Origin: Acidobacteriota bacterium
GTDB taxonomy: Bacteria; Acidobacteriota; Terriglobia; Acidiferrales; UBA7541
Length of the DNA stretch: 64,000 bases
Direction: 5' to 3'
Assembly (NCBI GenBank): GCA_003223215.1
Contig: QHYH01000088.1
Coordinates: forward strand, 1 to 64,000
The notes beneath the pieces were generated by a model, which made no database searches, was not told the DNA's origin, and was given only the letters and a program-made list of their open reading frames with translations. Made by a program: the position numbers and the translations under genes. Shown in pieces: positions 34,015 to 43,645 of this stretch. The number at the start of each line of letters is the position of its first letter. The first letter of the stretch is position 1.

Positions 34015-35162
34015 TCAAGGCCCGATCGGAAATGGGCAAAGGCCATTAACTTGTGGGGCAGGCAACCGCGAGGCTTTACCCGGGCCGCCCCGGTGGTTGT
34101 TTTTCAACCTGCCCATTCCGCCCGTTCTCGAGCTGGCTGCTTCCTTCGCCAATTGCTCCTTGGCCCAATTCAGGATAACGGTGACCATTTCGCCTTGAAA
34201 CTTCTTCTCCACGGTAAAGCCGTGGGTCATGCCTTCCATTTCCAGATAGCGGGCCTTCCCCGGGTGCACGCGGTTCACCGTTTCTGCGATCGCGGAGCTG
34301 TCGGCGCGGCTCATGACCGTGTCCTTCGAGCCGCGAATGACGAGCACCGGTGCAGCGACGTTTTGCCAGACTTCGCCCAGGTTTAACGCCTGCAATTGTG
34401 ATAAAACGCCGCAGGGCGGCCGTACTGCCCGCCGGGCGCGTCGTACCAGAGATTCCGCCATTGCGCGTGCTGACTCAGGATTTGTCCCGGTGTTTCACCC
34501 TGGATCAGGTAGAGGTCATAGAACTCGGCGAAGGCTTTCATGGCGTCGTTCACTTCGGCAGCGGACTTACCCTCAGTGGTCAATCGCACGCGCTCGTTTT
34601 CGAGCATGTGTTGGTACCAGGTGCGCCCCCAGGAGCCTGCCGCCACAAATGCGCGCACGGCATGGCGCTTGGCGACCAGAGGAGCAAAGCCGCCTCCATT
34701 GCTGAGGCCGATCACGATGGCGCGGTCCGGGTCCAGAAATTCGTACTTGCTCATGGACTCAAACGCCGCCTGGTAGCCTTCGAGCTCGCCTTGAAAGTCA
34801 GCTTTGTCGCACGGCGTTCCCTGGCTTTCGCCGACTCCCGGGTTTTCTGTCCGCACCGTGGCGTAATCGGACTGGTCGATCAAGCGCAGCAGGAGCGCGC
34901 TGAAGCCGTCGGTTTCGCCCTGTGGAGATTCGACGCTGTCACAGCTCAGCCAGCCGACAAAGAACAGGACCGGCACCTTGAATCGAGCGTTCCGCGGGTG
35001 GGAGATGAAAGTGCGGAGCTTGTCTTTGCGAGAATTGGTGACCCAGTCGTAAACGACGTCGGCGTTTTGAAAATGTTCTCGGGGACGCGTCTGCTGTGCG
35101 TGGGACGAACAAGGAACCAGCGAGGCAAAGCAGCAAACCATAGCCGTGGCTCTAGCAGGCAC
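34015..35162 (-). pseudogene. Exported alpha/beta hydrolase, broken by a one-base frameshift
   Basis: The first part (about 260 residues) has a signal-like start (TAMVCCFASLVPCSSHA), PVLFFVGWLSCDSV, and the nucleophile elbow VIGLSNGGGFAPL with the catalytic Ser. It reaches a TAA near 34383. A second frame continues directly: LQALNLGEVWQN, then PVLVIRGSKDTVMSRADS (catalytic Asp region) and MEGMTHGFTVE (catalytic His), ending at 34015. Adding one base in the CACAATTGCAG site (near 34397) joins the two parts into a protein of about 380 residues. All triad residues are then present. Either a recent inactivation or a sequence error. Confidence 0.75.
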
Positions 35163-35236
35163 GGGCCACCTCCCTTGCTCCGGGGGACAGCGGAACTGCT
35201 ATTGCCTTGATCAGCGTTCCTCAAGATGTGAGCAGG

Positions 35237-38200
35237 CTAGTTCCCGGCCACCGCAGCCGGTCTGGGTGGAGCCTGGGGAGCCTGCGGTTCGGGCTCGACC
35301 CCTCGCCACCCCACGGGGCGGCCGCGAACGGCTTCCTTGACCGAGCGGAAAAGCACCACGTACATCAACTGGCGGTAATAGAAGCGCTGCAGGAGCACGG
35401 GAACGAGCAACGTCCAGTCTTCCTTGCGCTCGAGCGCGAAGGCGAGAACACAGGTAAGCACATCAATCAGCAGGAAGCCGATGAAAAAGAACACGGAGCG
35501 CATCAGATCGCCGGTGGTCGCGTGAATCGTCGGCAGCCAGGAGAGTTGCAGCTTTTCGAGCGCCCAGAGCCCCACCGACCACAGGAACAATAAATCGATC
35601 AGCGGAGAGATGAGCGGGAGCACCAGCTGAAAAACGAAGATATTCGGCAGGGCGATCCAGCCGAGCGTTCCGTACTTCCACCGGAACAGCGTGCTGCTGT
35701 GCTTCCAGAAGGATTGCAGCGTGCCAAACGTCCAGCGAAAGCGCTGGCGGATGAGCTGGCCGGGGGTATCGGGAGCTTCCGTCCAAGCGATGGCCTCTTC
35801 GTCGTAGCCAATGCGCCAGCCAACCCGGCGGATGGCAATGGTCAGGTCGGCGTCTTCGGCCACGGTGTCCGCGGTGATCCCGCCGGCGGCTTCGATGGCC
35901 TGCTTGCGCCAGGCGCCGAGAGCGCCCGGAACCACGGTGATGCAATTGAGAAGATCAAAGGCGCGTTTTTCCATGTTCTGGCTGGTGATGTATTCGAGCG
36001 CTTGCCAGCGCGTCAGCCAGCGCGAACGATTGCCGACCTTGACGTTGCCCGCGACCGCGCCCACGGTGGGATCGCTGAAATGCCGGACCAGCTTGCGAAT
36101 GGCATCGGGTTCGATTTCTGTATCCGCGTCGATGGTCACCACGATTTCCGTCTGCGCCTGAGACATGGCCACGCTCAGCGCCGCCGCTTTGCCGCGGTTC
36201 ACCTGGTGCATGACGCGTACGCGAGGTTCGCGCGAAAAATGCGCATCCAGCAGCTCTCCGGTTTTGTCCGTGGAACCGTCGTCCACTACGACGAGATGCA
36301 GATCCGGATAATCGGAAAACAGCACGGAATGGACGGTTTCAACGATGACCTTTTCTTCGTTGTGCGCGGGAATCAGCACGGTAACGCCGGGCAGCGGCGC
36401 GGACATCTCGGTGCGGTCCGGCCGCAGTTTCTCGATGAACGCCAGGATGCCAATGACCAGCGTGCGGCCGCCAACGAGGACGATTCCGAGAATAAACGCG
36501 GCGGTGATGGCCACCCAAAACCAGTGATAAATGCCGAAGATGAAGCCGTCGGCGCGCGCCTCGAATTGTTCCTGCGGTGAAAGCGGAAGCATGACCTGGG
36601 CGCGCGTTTTGCCGATAAGTTCAGGAACGGAGGCAAACTCATATCCCTCGGCACGGAGAGCATCGATAAGCTGCGGGAGCGCGATGAGCGTCTGGCTGCG
36701 ATCCCCGCCGCCATCATGAAGAAGAACGATGTTGCCCTCAGCCGCCTCGCTAATGGCGTTCTGGACGATGGTTGAGGCGGGCAGCGGAACGCCCGGACTG
36801 AGCCGCTTCCAGTCGTGGGGGTCCACCTTCTGGCCGACGATGATGTAGCCCATCTCCTGCGCGGTCGGAAGATGCGCCACTTCTTCGGCAAATTCGGGCT
36901 GGTGGTCGATGCCGTAAGGAGGCCGGAAAAGAAGGGGTTTGGCCCCGACCACGCTCTCGATCAGGCGCTCGGTGAGATTGAGTTCCCAGCGAATTTGCGT
37001 GTTGGACAGATTCGGGTTTTCCCAGTCCGGATGAGAGTAGGTGTGATTCCCGATTTCGTGCCCTTCCGCGTATTCCCGGCGAAGCAGTTGCGGCCACTTG
37101 TTCGCCGACAAGCCGATCACAAAGAAGGTCGCCGGGACGTTCTTTTCCTTGAGCACATCGAGGATTTTGGGAGTCCACTTCCAATCAGGCCCGTCGTCGA
37201 AGGTGATGGCCAGTTTTTTCTTGGCGGCGCCGATCTGGTCGATGCGATAGGAGAGCGGATAGGCTTCGTACTTTTCGTTGGTAATGAGATCGCTTGACGA
37301 ATCGTAAGAGATGCTGCGGCGGCCCCGCTTCGGGGTATCGAGGAAGTGCCACACGTCGCCATCCCCTTCCAGGATGAGATCCGGTCCCGGGGGAAGGTCT
37401 TCGATCTTCTGACGAATGGCGTCGTTGGGGCGGGTGGCGTCCCAAATGGGCCAAAGCGAGGTGTCGGCCGAGCCGAGCCGCCACAACGCCGTACCCCGCA
37501 AGCCCAGGCGCTCGCTCGCGCGCAGCTCGTTGTAGGCGGTCACCGCATCGAGCATCCACACCTGATGCACGTGATTGTGCTCGTCATAGTAAGAGTAATG
37601 GGGGTTCAGCGAGCGAGAATCGAATTCCACGATGCCGTGAAGCGGGTCCGCCGGAGCATTCCCGACGACTTGCGCCTCGGACTCAAAGGCGTGCAGCAGC
37701 GCTTCCTGCATCGTAAGAGGTTGCGCCGGTTCGTGGGTTTTCTGGGCACCTTCCGACCAGTCATACGCACAGCTGCCCACGGCGACAATGAGTTTCGTCG
37801 GCGGCACGACCTCCCCAATCTGTCGAAGGTTTTCGACGTACCAATCCTGGGAAGCGATGGGCCCCGGCGGCGAGGTCTGCCAGTGTTCGTCGAAGTTCAT
37901 CAGCACGATGGCATCCGACTGTTTCGCGAAAAATCCGTAATCGTAGGCGTCGTCGCGCGCTGGGAGGGCCAGCATCAGCTTAAGCCCTACCGCATGGAGC
38001 GCCGGGCCGAGCTCGGCGGCGAACTCCCGGTAATGCGCCTGGCTGGTGTCGGGGACTTCTTCGAAATCCACGACGATGCCGGCTTCATGCGATTCGACCG
38101 CAAATTCCACGGCGTCGTGCACCAGCCTTTGCCGCGAGAGAGGATTCTCGAGCAGCTTCACCATGTCGTCGATGCGCCAGTGAACGCCGTCGTAGTTGTT

Positions 38201-38737
38201 GAGCAGCGCCATCATCGGCAGTTCGACGGGAGGATTCAGAGACTTCATCCACTGGTGCAACTCGTCCTGTTTCACGAGGGAGACGGCTGCTGAGGGTGTT
38301 GCTTTGACGCGATTCTGGCCGTGCTCGTAATCCACGACGGTCAGCGCGCCGTCCTCGCTCACGGCGTGAAGCTGCTCCGGGATCAGCAGGTCGATCTCGC
38401 GATAATGCTTTTTCAGAGAGGCGAGACTGTTGGGATCCCAGCTGACAAAAAACGCAGCGCGCACGGGGTCGTAGCTCGCCGGCACGGTTCCGATATTGGC
38501 CACGCGACGGCGGCGGCCTTCGCGAACCGGCTGCGTCCGCTTTTTCGTTTTCAGCGCGTGATAGCCCAGCTTGGTGTCGGGGAGCAAACCGGCGGGCAAA
38601 TCGACGCTGACGGCGATGGTGATGAAGAAGTACACCAACAGCAGGGTGAGCAGCGCTCCACTGATCTCGAGGACACGGCGAGTGTGGCGCCAGCGCACAC
38701 GCTCCGCGTCGTAAAATATCGGTCCACGTTCCTTCAT
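35237..38737 (-). CDS. Three-domain GH18-like / polysaccharide deacetylase / GT2 membrane protein
   Basis: A 1166-residue fusion. An N-terminal helix (25-45) is followed by a GH18-like domain (about 90-435) with IVVDFEEVP holding the acid/base Glu226. Next is a NodB (CE4) deacetylase domain (about 508-710): TFDDGPDW (D514, D515), GHEIGNHTYSHP (H565, H569), FRPPYG (605-609) and LLHDGGG. After transmembrane helices (740-770) comes a processive GT2 domain (785-1010): VVVDDGSTDKT, TIDADTEIEP, AEDADLTIAI and QRFRW (998-1002), then several membrane helices and a Pro-rich tail. It could make, export and then trim or deacetylate a beta-linked amino-sugar exopolysaccharide, as PgaB/PgaC do separately. 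The closely paired neighbour across the divergent region is a GT39-like protein. Confidence 0.88.
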   Translation of the reverse strand: MKERGPIFYDAERVRWRHTRRVLEISGALLTLLLVYFFITIAVSVDLPAGLLPDTKLGYHALKTKKRTQPVREGRRRRVANIGTVPASYDPVRAAFFVSWDPNSLASLKKHYREIDLLIPEQLHAVSEDGALTVVDYEHGQNRVKATPSAAVSLVKQDELHQWMKSLNPPVELPMMALLNNYDGVHWRIDDMVKLLENPLSRQRLVHDAVEFAVESHEAGIVVDFEEVPDTSQAHYREFAAELGPALHAVGLKLMLALPARDDAYDYGFFAKQSDAIVLMNFDEHWQTSPPGPIASQDWYVENLRQIGEVVPPTKLIVAVGSCAYDWSEGAQKTHEPAQPLTMQEALLHAFESEAQVVGNAPADPLHGIVEFDSRSLNPHYSYYDEHNHVHQVWMLDAVTAYNELRASERLGLRGTALWRLGSADTSLWPIWDATRPNDAIRQKIEDLPPGPDLILEGDGDVWHFLDTPKRGRRSISYDSSSDLITNEKYEAYPLSYRIDQIGAAKKKLAITFDDGPDWKWTPKILDVLKEKNVPATFFVIGLSANKWPQLLRREYAEGHEIGNHTYSHPDWENPNLSNTQIRWELNLTERLIESVVGAKPLLFRPPYGIDHQPEFAEEVAHLPTAQEMGYIIVGQKVDPHDWKRLSPGVPLPASTIVQNAISEAAEGNIVLLHDGGGDRSQTLIALPQLIDALRAEGYEFASVPELIGKTRAQVMLPLSPQEQFEARADGFIFGIYHWFWVAITAAFILGIVLVGGRTLVIGILAFIEKLRPDRTEMSAPLPGVTVLIPAHNEEKVIVETVHSVLFSDYPDLHLVVVDDGSTDKTGELLDAHFSREPRVRVMHQVNRGKAAALSVAMSQAQTEIVVTIDADTEIEPDAIRKLVRHFSDPTVGAVAGNVKVGNRSRWLTRWQALEYITSQNMEKRAFDLLNCITVVPGALGAWRKQAIEAAGGITADTVAEDADLTIAIRRVGWRIGYDEEAIAWTEAPDTPGQLIRQRFRWTFGTLQSFWKHSSTLFRWKYGTLGWIALPNIFVFQLVLPLISPLIDLLFLWSVGLWALEKLQLSWLPTIHATTGDLMRSVFFFIGFLLIDVLTCVLAFALERKEDWTLLVPVLLQRFYYRQLMYVVLFRSVKEAVRGRPVGWRGVEPEPQAPQAPPRPAAVAGN

Positions 38738-38837
38738 TGAATCTGCTTAGCCCTTCAGGATGGCTGCCAATCCGCTCGCGGCTGGGCGGAGCCTTCCGCG
38801 CGATTCCTGCTCCTCTATTGTAAGATGCGTCTCGCCC

Positions 38838-40304
38838 ATGAAGCGAATTTTCTCGAGCCGGGTTTTCCCGTTGGCGGTAGGGCTTGGCCTGCGCTTGCTT
38901 TTTGTGCTGCTAGTTCCGGCCACTTCCGGCGACACCGTTCTTTACGAGCAAATCGCCACAAACTGGCTGAAACACCACGCCTATGCCATGGATGTGCATG
39001 GCGCACTCACTCCGGTGGACATAAGAATGCCGGGATATCCCGCCTTTCTGGCCCTGATCTACGCGCTCACCGGCCGAACCGGGGAATCCGCGCGATGGTG
39101 GGTCATGCTCGCGCAAATTCCTGTGGATCTTCTGGGGTGCCTCGTGATCGCACGCCTGGCCGGGATGTTGACTTGCCCGTCGGGAAACGACGCGCGCGGT
39201 GAGCGGGCCTACACCCTGGCGCTGTGGCTGGCCGCGGTTTGCCCCTTTACCGCGAATTACACGGCCGTACCCCTCACCGAAGTTTTCGCTTGTTTTTGGA
39301 CCGCGCTCGCGTGCTGCGTTCTTGTGGTGGCAATCGAAACAGTGAAGAAGCCGGATTTTCTCTTGCGGGGGTCCGAGATGCCATCGCGCCGGGGCGTGGA
39401 GTACGCGGCGCTCGGCGCGGGACTCATCGCGGGTATGGGCGCGTTGTTTCGCCCGGAAACCCCCCTGCTGCTCCTCACCGCGGCGATCGTGCTTGGCGTA
39501 TTGCTTCTTCGGCTTGCGCAATTCGCTCGCTGGTTTTTGGCCGCGGCGGCGATGATCATCGGGTGCCTGATCGTGCTGTCTCCCTGGGCTTTGCGCAACC
39601 GGCTGACATTCAACGAAGTGCAATTTCTCAACCCGAAATATTCGACTCTTCCCGGCGAGATTGTCCCTTACGGCTTCATGGCCTGGGAAAGGACCTGGCT
39701 GTACCGCGTGCGCGACTGTTATCTGGTGCCCTGGAAGCTTGATGAAGAGGCCATCGATGTCGACGATATCCCTCGGCGGGCCTTTGACTCGCCGGCAGAA
39801 AAGCAGAGCGTCCGAGACATTCTCGAAAAGTACAACCAGGACTTGACGCTGACCAAAGAAGAGGACGATGCGTTCGGCCAAATCGCGCGCGAACGCGTTC
39901 GCCGTCATCGCTTGCGCATCTTTGTGTGGATTCCGGTGGCGCGCGCGGTGGCCATCTGGTTCACCCCGCGCATCGAGCTCTTGCCTCTGTCGGGGAACGT
40001 TTTTCCCTTGGCCGAGATGTATGATGAGGATCCCGTTGATCAAGGATTCACCATTCTGTTTTTCCTGCTGAACATGGTTTACGTGGGCCTGGGAGCGTGG
40101 GGCGCGAGAAAACTCTGGCACGCGAGCCCGGCCATCCGGCCCGTGGTTGCTTTTTTGGTTCTCTACATGCTGCTGCGCACGGCGTTCCTGACCACGCTCG
40201 AAACGCCCGAGCCGCGCTACGTGCTCGAATGCTTCGCGGGGCTCATAGCTCTGGGAGCCGCCGCCCTAGCGGGCCGACGAGGTGTGGCCGGGGAGGCGGC
40301 TTAG
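38838..40304 (+). CDS. GT39/ArnT-like multi-pass glycosyltransferase
   Basis: A 488-residue membrane protein with about ten helices. The first lumenal loop after helix 1 carries ATSGDTVLYEQIATNWLKHH and PVDIRMPGYPAFLALIY; Asp and Glu residues here are the usual catalytic and metal site of GT-C (GT39/GT83) enzymes that use a polyprenyl-phosphate sugar. The start at 38838 is preferred because it directly precedes the first helix. It is divergent from the deacetylase/GT2 fusion and overlaps by 4 bases the end of the convergent CDF gene. Acceptor unknown; protein or lipid glycosylation is possible. Confidence 0.78.
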   Translation: MKRIFSSRVFPLAVGLGLRLLFVLLVPATSGDTVLYEQIATNWLKHHAYAMDVHGALTPVDIRMPGYPAFLALIYALTGRTGESARWWVMLAQIPVDLLGCLVIARLAGMLTCPSGNDARGERAYTLALWLAAVCPFTANYTAVPLTEVFACFWTALACCVLVVAIETVKKPDFLLRGSEMPSRRGVEYAALGAGLIAGMGALFRPETPLLLLTAAIVLGVLLLRLAQFARWFLAAAAMIIGCLIVLSPWALRNRLTFNEVQFLNPKYSTLPGEIVPYGFMAWERTWLYRVRDCYLVPWKLDEEAIDVDDIPRRAFDSPAEKQSVRDILEKYNQDLTLTKEEDDAFGQIARERVRRHRLRIFVWIPVARAVAIWFTPRIELLPLSGNVFPLAEMYDEDPVDQGFTILFFLLNMVYVGLGAWGARKLWHASPAIRPVVAFLVLYMLLRTAFLTTLETPEPRYVLECFAGLIALGAAALAGRRGVAGEAA

Positions 40305-41725
40305 CGATCCTCGGCGGGTTCCGGGTGGATGGTGACGCGATAAATTTGTTGAAACTTTTCCTTTACACGATCTTCCAAAGCGGCGGTCACATCGTGGACT
40401 TGCGTGATGGGCAGCTCGCTCTTCATGGTGCAATGGCAAGAGACCAGAATATGATGCTCGACCTGCCGCACGCGGACGTCGTGGCAGTTCACCAATTCAT
40501 CGAACTCCGACGGCAGGCGGTTCAGGAAATCCTCGATGGCCTTGGCGAGTTGCTTCATCTCCTCGAGGTCAGAGTCGGGCGTCGCGATGTGGTGCCCCTG
40601 CGGCTCGATGTGGATGTTTACGTCAATGGCGCCGTCGCGCAGTTCGCGGATCTGGTCTTCCAATTCGCTGGCCTGGCGATGGGCCTCGCGCAAGCTCAGA
40701 TTCTCGTCCACTTCGACGTGCAACTCGATAAAAAGGCGGCCGTCCTGCTGCGATGCATGCACGTCGTGAATCGCCAGTCCCATGCGCTGGGCGAGCGCGC
40801 GAATGGCCTCGAAAAGATGTTCGCCAACGGGCGCGCGCGGCTCCACGTGCACCATCACATCAGAAGGAACAATTTCGCCGATGCGCTTCTCGATGGCGTC
40901 GGTCAGCGCATGTACCTGTTCGAGGCTGGCGGACCGCGCCACGCTGACGGTGGCGTCCACGAAGTGACGGTTGCCGGCGCGGCGCACGCGCACGCGCACG
41001 ACATCGAGCACGCCGGCCATTCGTTCGAGCGCCAGGGCGATCTCCTGTTGCAACCCCTTGGGCGCCGCGTCCAGGAGCGCGTCTAAGGTGCGCCGGCCAA
41101 GCTGCGAGCCAACCCATAAGACCACGGCGGCGACCGCCAGGCCGGCGAGCGCGTCCGCGTAGACGAGCCACGGCAGATCCCAGGTTTCGCCGGCCCACAC
41201 CAGCCCGATACCCACGATGACCACGGTGGTGCTCCATACATCGGTCGAAAAATGCAACGCGTCGGCTTCGAGCGCTTCACTTGAATACTTTCTCGCGGCT
41301 TCCCGGAGGGCCCGCGCTCGTGTGAGGTCGATGGACAGTGCGACGAGCAGCACTACAATGGCCATCACGCTCGGCTGGATATGCACGGTGCGGAAAAACA
41401 GCCGGTCGAACGCCTCGTAAATGATGTACAGGGCCGTCAGCGCCAGCAGACCGGTCTCGACAAATGCGGAGAAATTCTCGAATTTCCCGTGACCATAGGG
41501 ATGGCGCTCGTCGGCGGGCTGATCGGAGACGCGAATCGAGAGGAAGGTAATGATGGCGGCAAGCAAGTCGAGCCCGGAGTGCAGCGCTTCGGATAGCACG
41601 CCAAGACTGCCCGTCCGCACAACCAGAAAAGCCTTCAAGGAAACCAAAAGCGTGGCGGAGCCCACGCTCAGAAGCGCAGCGCGCTTCTTCCCACGCGCCT
41701 CCTCGATTGGAGCAACGCTTTCCAT
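40301..41725 (-). CDS. Cation diffusion facilitator with an extended, repeated cytoplasmic tail
   Basis: A 474-residue CDF transporter. Six N-terminal helices with the metal-binding HSGLDLLAAIITF and ALHFSTDVWSTTVV (H-x3-D sites) form the usual Zn/Fe/Mn channel. The cytoplasmic part is about 270 residues, three times the normal length, and contains three units of similar pattern: VLDVVRVRVRRAGNRHFVD at about 240, LAIHDVHASQQDGRLFIELH at about 318 and VNCHDVRVRQVEHHILVSCH at about 408, each followed by a helix and a IHIEP/VHVEP strand. This suggests three tandem ZT-dimer domains. It is a single gene convergent with the GT39-like gene. Confidence 0.87.
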   Translation of the reverse strand: MESVAPIEEARGKKRAALLSVGSATLLVSLKAFLVVRTGSLGVLSEALHSGLDLLAAIITFLSIRVSDQPADERHPYGHGKFENFSAFVETGLLALTALYIIYEAFDRLFFRTVHIQPSVMAIVVLLVALSIDLTRARALREAARKYSSEALEADALHFSTDVWSTTVVIVGIGLVWAGETWDLPWLVYADALAGLAVAAVVLWVGSQLGRRTLDALLDAAPKGLQQEIALALERMAGVLDVVRVRVRRAGNRHFVDATVSVARSASLEQVHALTDAIEKRIGEIVPSDVMVHVEPRAPVGEHLFEAIRALAQRMGLAIHDVHASQQDGRLFIELHVEVDENLSLREAHRQASELEDQIRELRDGAIDVNIHIEPQGHHIATPDSDLEEMKQLAKAIEDFLNRLPSEFDELVNCHDVRVRQVEHHILVSCHCTMKSELPITQVHDVTAALEDRVKEKFQQIYRVTIHPEPAEDR

Positions 41726-41800
41726 CGAGGACTAGACTACCCCAGATTCCATATTCCCCTCGAGCGACAGGGAAGAACACCGAGCTAGGAATCGAATGGA

Positions 41801-43645
41801 TTATTTCGCTGCCGTCATGGGGGGTGGCGGCAGCAGCGCAAGCCGTTTGGCTTCGGCGCGCTCGCCCCGCGCCTCCACTTCGTCGAAGAGCAAAGAAGGC
41901 GCGACGATCGAAGCAGGCAAGCCCACTTGCGCCGAGCCAAACGCGCTGAAGGCCGTGCCGGCGAAGTTACCCTGGCTTTGCACATGATTGAAAACAAAGT
42001 CGTCGTTGCCGATCCCGGCGATGTTCCGCAGCGTGCGCGTACTCAAGCCGACGAGGCGCGCTCCCCGGACCATTTCTTCGCGGCCGGTATCGGGATAAAC
42101 GCGATAGACGATCAACGGCAGCCGGTCGCCTGTTCCCGCGCCGCCCCCGAAGCTCGCCAGCAGTTCCGAGAAATCGTCCTGGTGGAGCAAGCTCAGGGCC
42201 GGATTGTCCATCTCGCGAATCACCAGGCAGTACTTCTCGCGTTCGGATTGTTTCTCCTCCCGGCATTGCTTCAGGAATTTCTTGCGCAAATCGTCGGGCG
42301 AAACCGCTTCGGTCGAAGAAAAGATCAAATTGCTCATGGTGGGCTTGGCGTCGCTCAAAAACGCGGAGCGCCCGTGGCCGTTCGACTGCTCGAAATCCGA
42401 ACCGGGACGGCGCGACATGAGCTCGCCCTTAAGAACCCCGTTTTCGACCAAGGTGATTTTCTGGCCGCGCACGCCTTGTTCATCCACGGTGTATCCGCCG
42501 ACGAGCCGGCTGCCCTTGAACTCTTTTGCTCCCGGGTCGTCCACGAGCGTCACGCTCGGCGCCAAAACCCGTGTACTAATGCGCCCGACCCAGTCGCTCT
42601 TCCCTCCCAGTCCGGTCAGCATTTGTTCGAGCACCGGGCTGAAGGATATGGGTGGCCTCGCTCCGTTGATCGCCGGGCTCAACACCTGTGCCAGCAGCGA
42701 TGCCGCCGCGCGTGCTTCAAACAGCACCGGCCCGGTGTAATCCTGCGCCGGGGGCGCCGAGCGCAGGGCCATTAATTCCGTGCAGGTGACGTTCAGGCCC
42801 TTGCGGACCCCGTCCACGTTCGGCAGGTCCGCGGGGCGAACGGCGTAGGTCGCATAATAATGATTCACCGGTACGCCATCGTCGGCCACGGCGTTCATGC
42901 CCGCCTCGATGGCCGCAAAGCTGCGATTCTCGCGGATCTCCGTCCCTTCGCTAGTGAGCAGGTATTCGGTCGCGTAAACCAGGTAATAGCTGACGCGCGA
43001 CTCGTGGATTTGCGAGAACGCGCGCATCACCGCGGAGCTGTCCCGCGCTTCCTGTTCCCAGTTGCGGTTGGTCCAGTCCGGGGTCTCAAGCGGCTGGATC
43101 AGCTCGACAGGCTCGGTCTTTGAAAAATCGTCGATATCTGATTGCCGCGCCAGGCTGCTGAGGTAGCCTTTCTTCTTCGAGTAAGTATCGAGCGCTTCCT
43201 TGAACGCCTGATCGGTTGCGATCCACAAGTCCTGCCGCAGCGAGTCGTAATCGCGGTCGACGCCCACCTGGCCCGTCGGACCGATGAAGCCTCGAAAAAC
43301 GTCGTCGCTAACGAAGTTCGAGCTGTCCAGTTTGTAGCTCCCCACGCGCGCTTGCACATTCATAAAGCGGTTCCGCGCATGCGTGCTCGTAAGCAAATCG
43401 CCGAACTCGGCCACCACTTCGCGCACGTCCAGATCGACCAAGCGGTATTCGATGTAAAACGGCCGTACCGTTTGATCGGTGTTGGGAATCTGCAATTCCA
43501 GTCGGGCCTTCGAACGGGCCATTTCATCTCGCATGGCCTGAAGGGTATGGTCGTTATCCTGTTGCGCCCGCGCGAGCTCGGAGCTCGCACAGCTCAAAAC
43601 CGCCAAGAGAAATGCCGCTTTCGCCATTCTTCCCGCGCGCCTCAC
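41801..43645 (-). CDS. TldE/PmbA-like exported metalloprotease partner subunit
   Basis: A 614-residue TldD/PmbA-family protein lacking the HExxxH zinc motif; the equivalent place reads EARAAASLLAQVLSPAIN. The fold markers are otherwise present (LVDDPGAKEFKGSRLVGGY, then VDEQGVRGQKITLVENGVL and SNGHGRSAF). An N-terminal signal is evident (KAAFLLAVLSCASSELARA), with a possible lipoprotein Cys, whereas classical TldE is cytosolic. It overlaps the active partner at 43642-45393 by 4 bases, as in a TldD/TldE heterodimer. Its role is probably structural for the pair. Confidence 0.82.
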   Translation of the reverse strand: MRRAGRMAKAAFLLAVLSCASSELARAQQDNDHTLQAMRDEMARSKARLELQIPNTDQTVRPFYIEYRLVDLDVREVVAEFGDLLTSTHARNRFMNVQARVGSYKLDSSNFVSDDVFRGFIGPTGQVGVDRDYDSLRQDLWIATDQAFKEALDTYSKKKGYLSSLARQSDIDDFSKTEPVELIQPLETPDWTNRNWEQEARDSSAVMRAFSQIHESRVSYYLVYATEYLLTSEGTEIRENRSFAAIEAGMNAVADDGVPVNHYYATYAVRPADLPNVDGVRKGLNVTCTELMALRSAPPAQDYTGPVLFEARAAASLLAQVLSPAINGARPPISFSPVLEQMLTGLGGKSDWVGRISTRVLAPSVTLVDDPGAKEFKGSRLVGGYTVDEQGVRGQKITLVENGVLKGELMSRRPGSDFEQSNGHGRSAFLSDAKPTMSNLIFSSTEAVSPDDLRKKFLKQCREEKQSEREKYCLVIREMDNPALSLLHQDDFSELLASFGGGAGTGDRLPLIVYRVYPDTGREEMVRGARLVGLSTRTLRNIAGIGNDDFVFNHVQSQGNFAGTAFSAFGSAQVGLPASIVAPSLLFDEVEARGERAEAKRLALLPPPPMTAAK

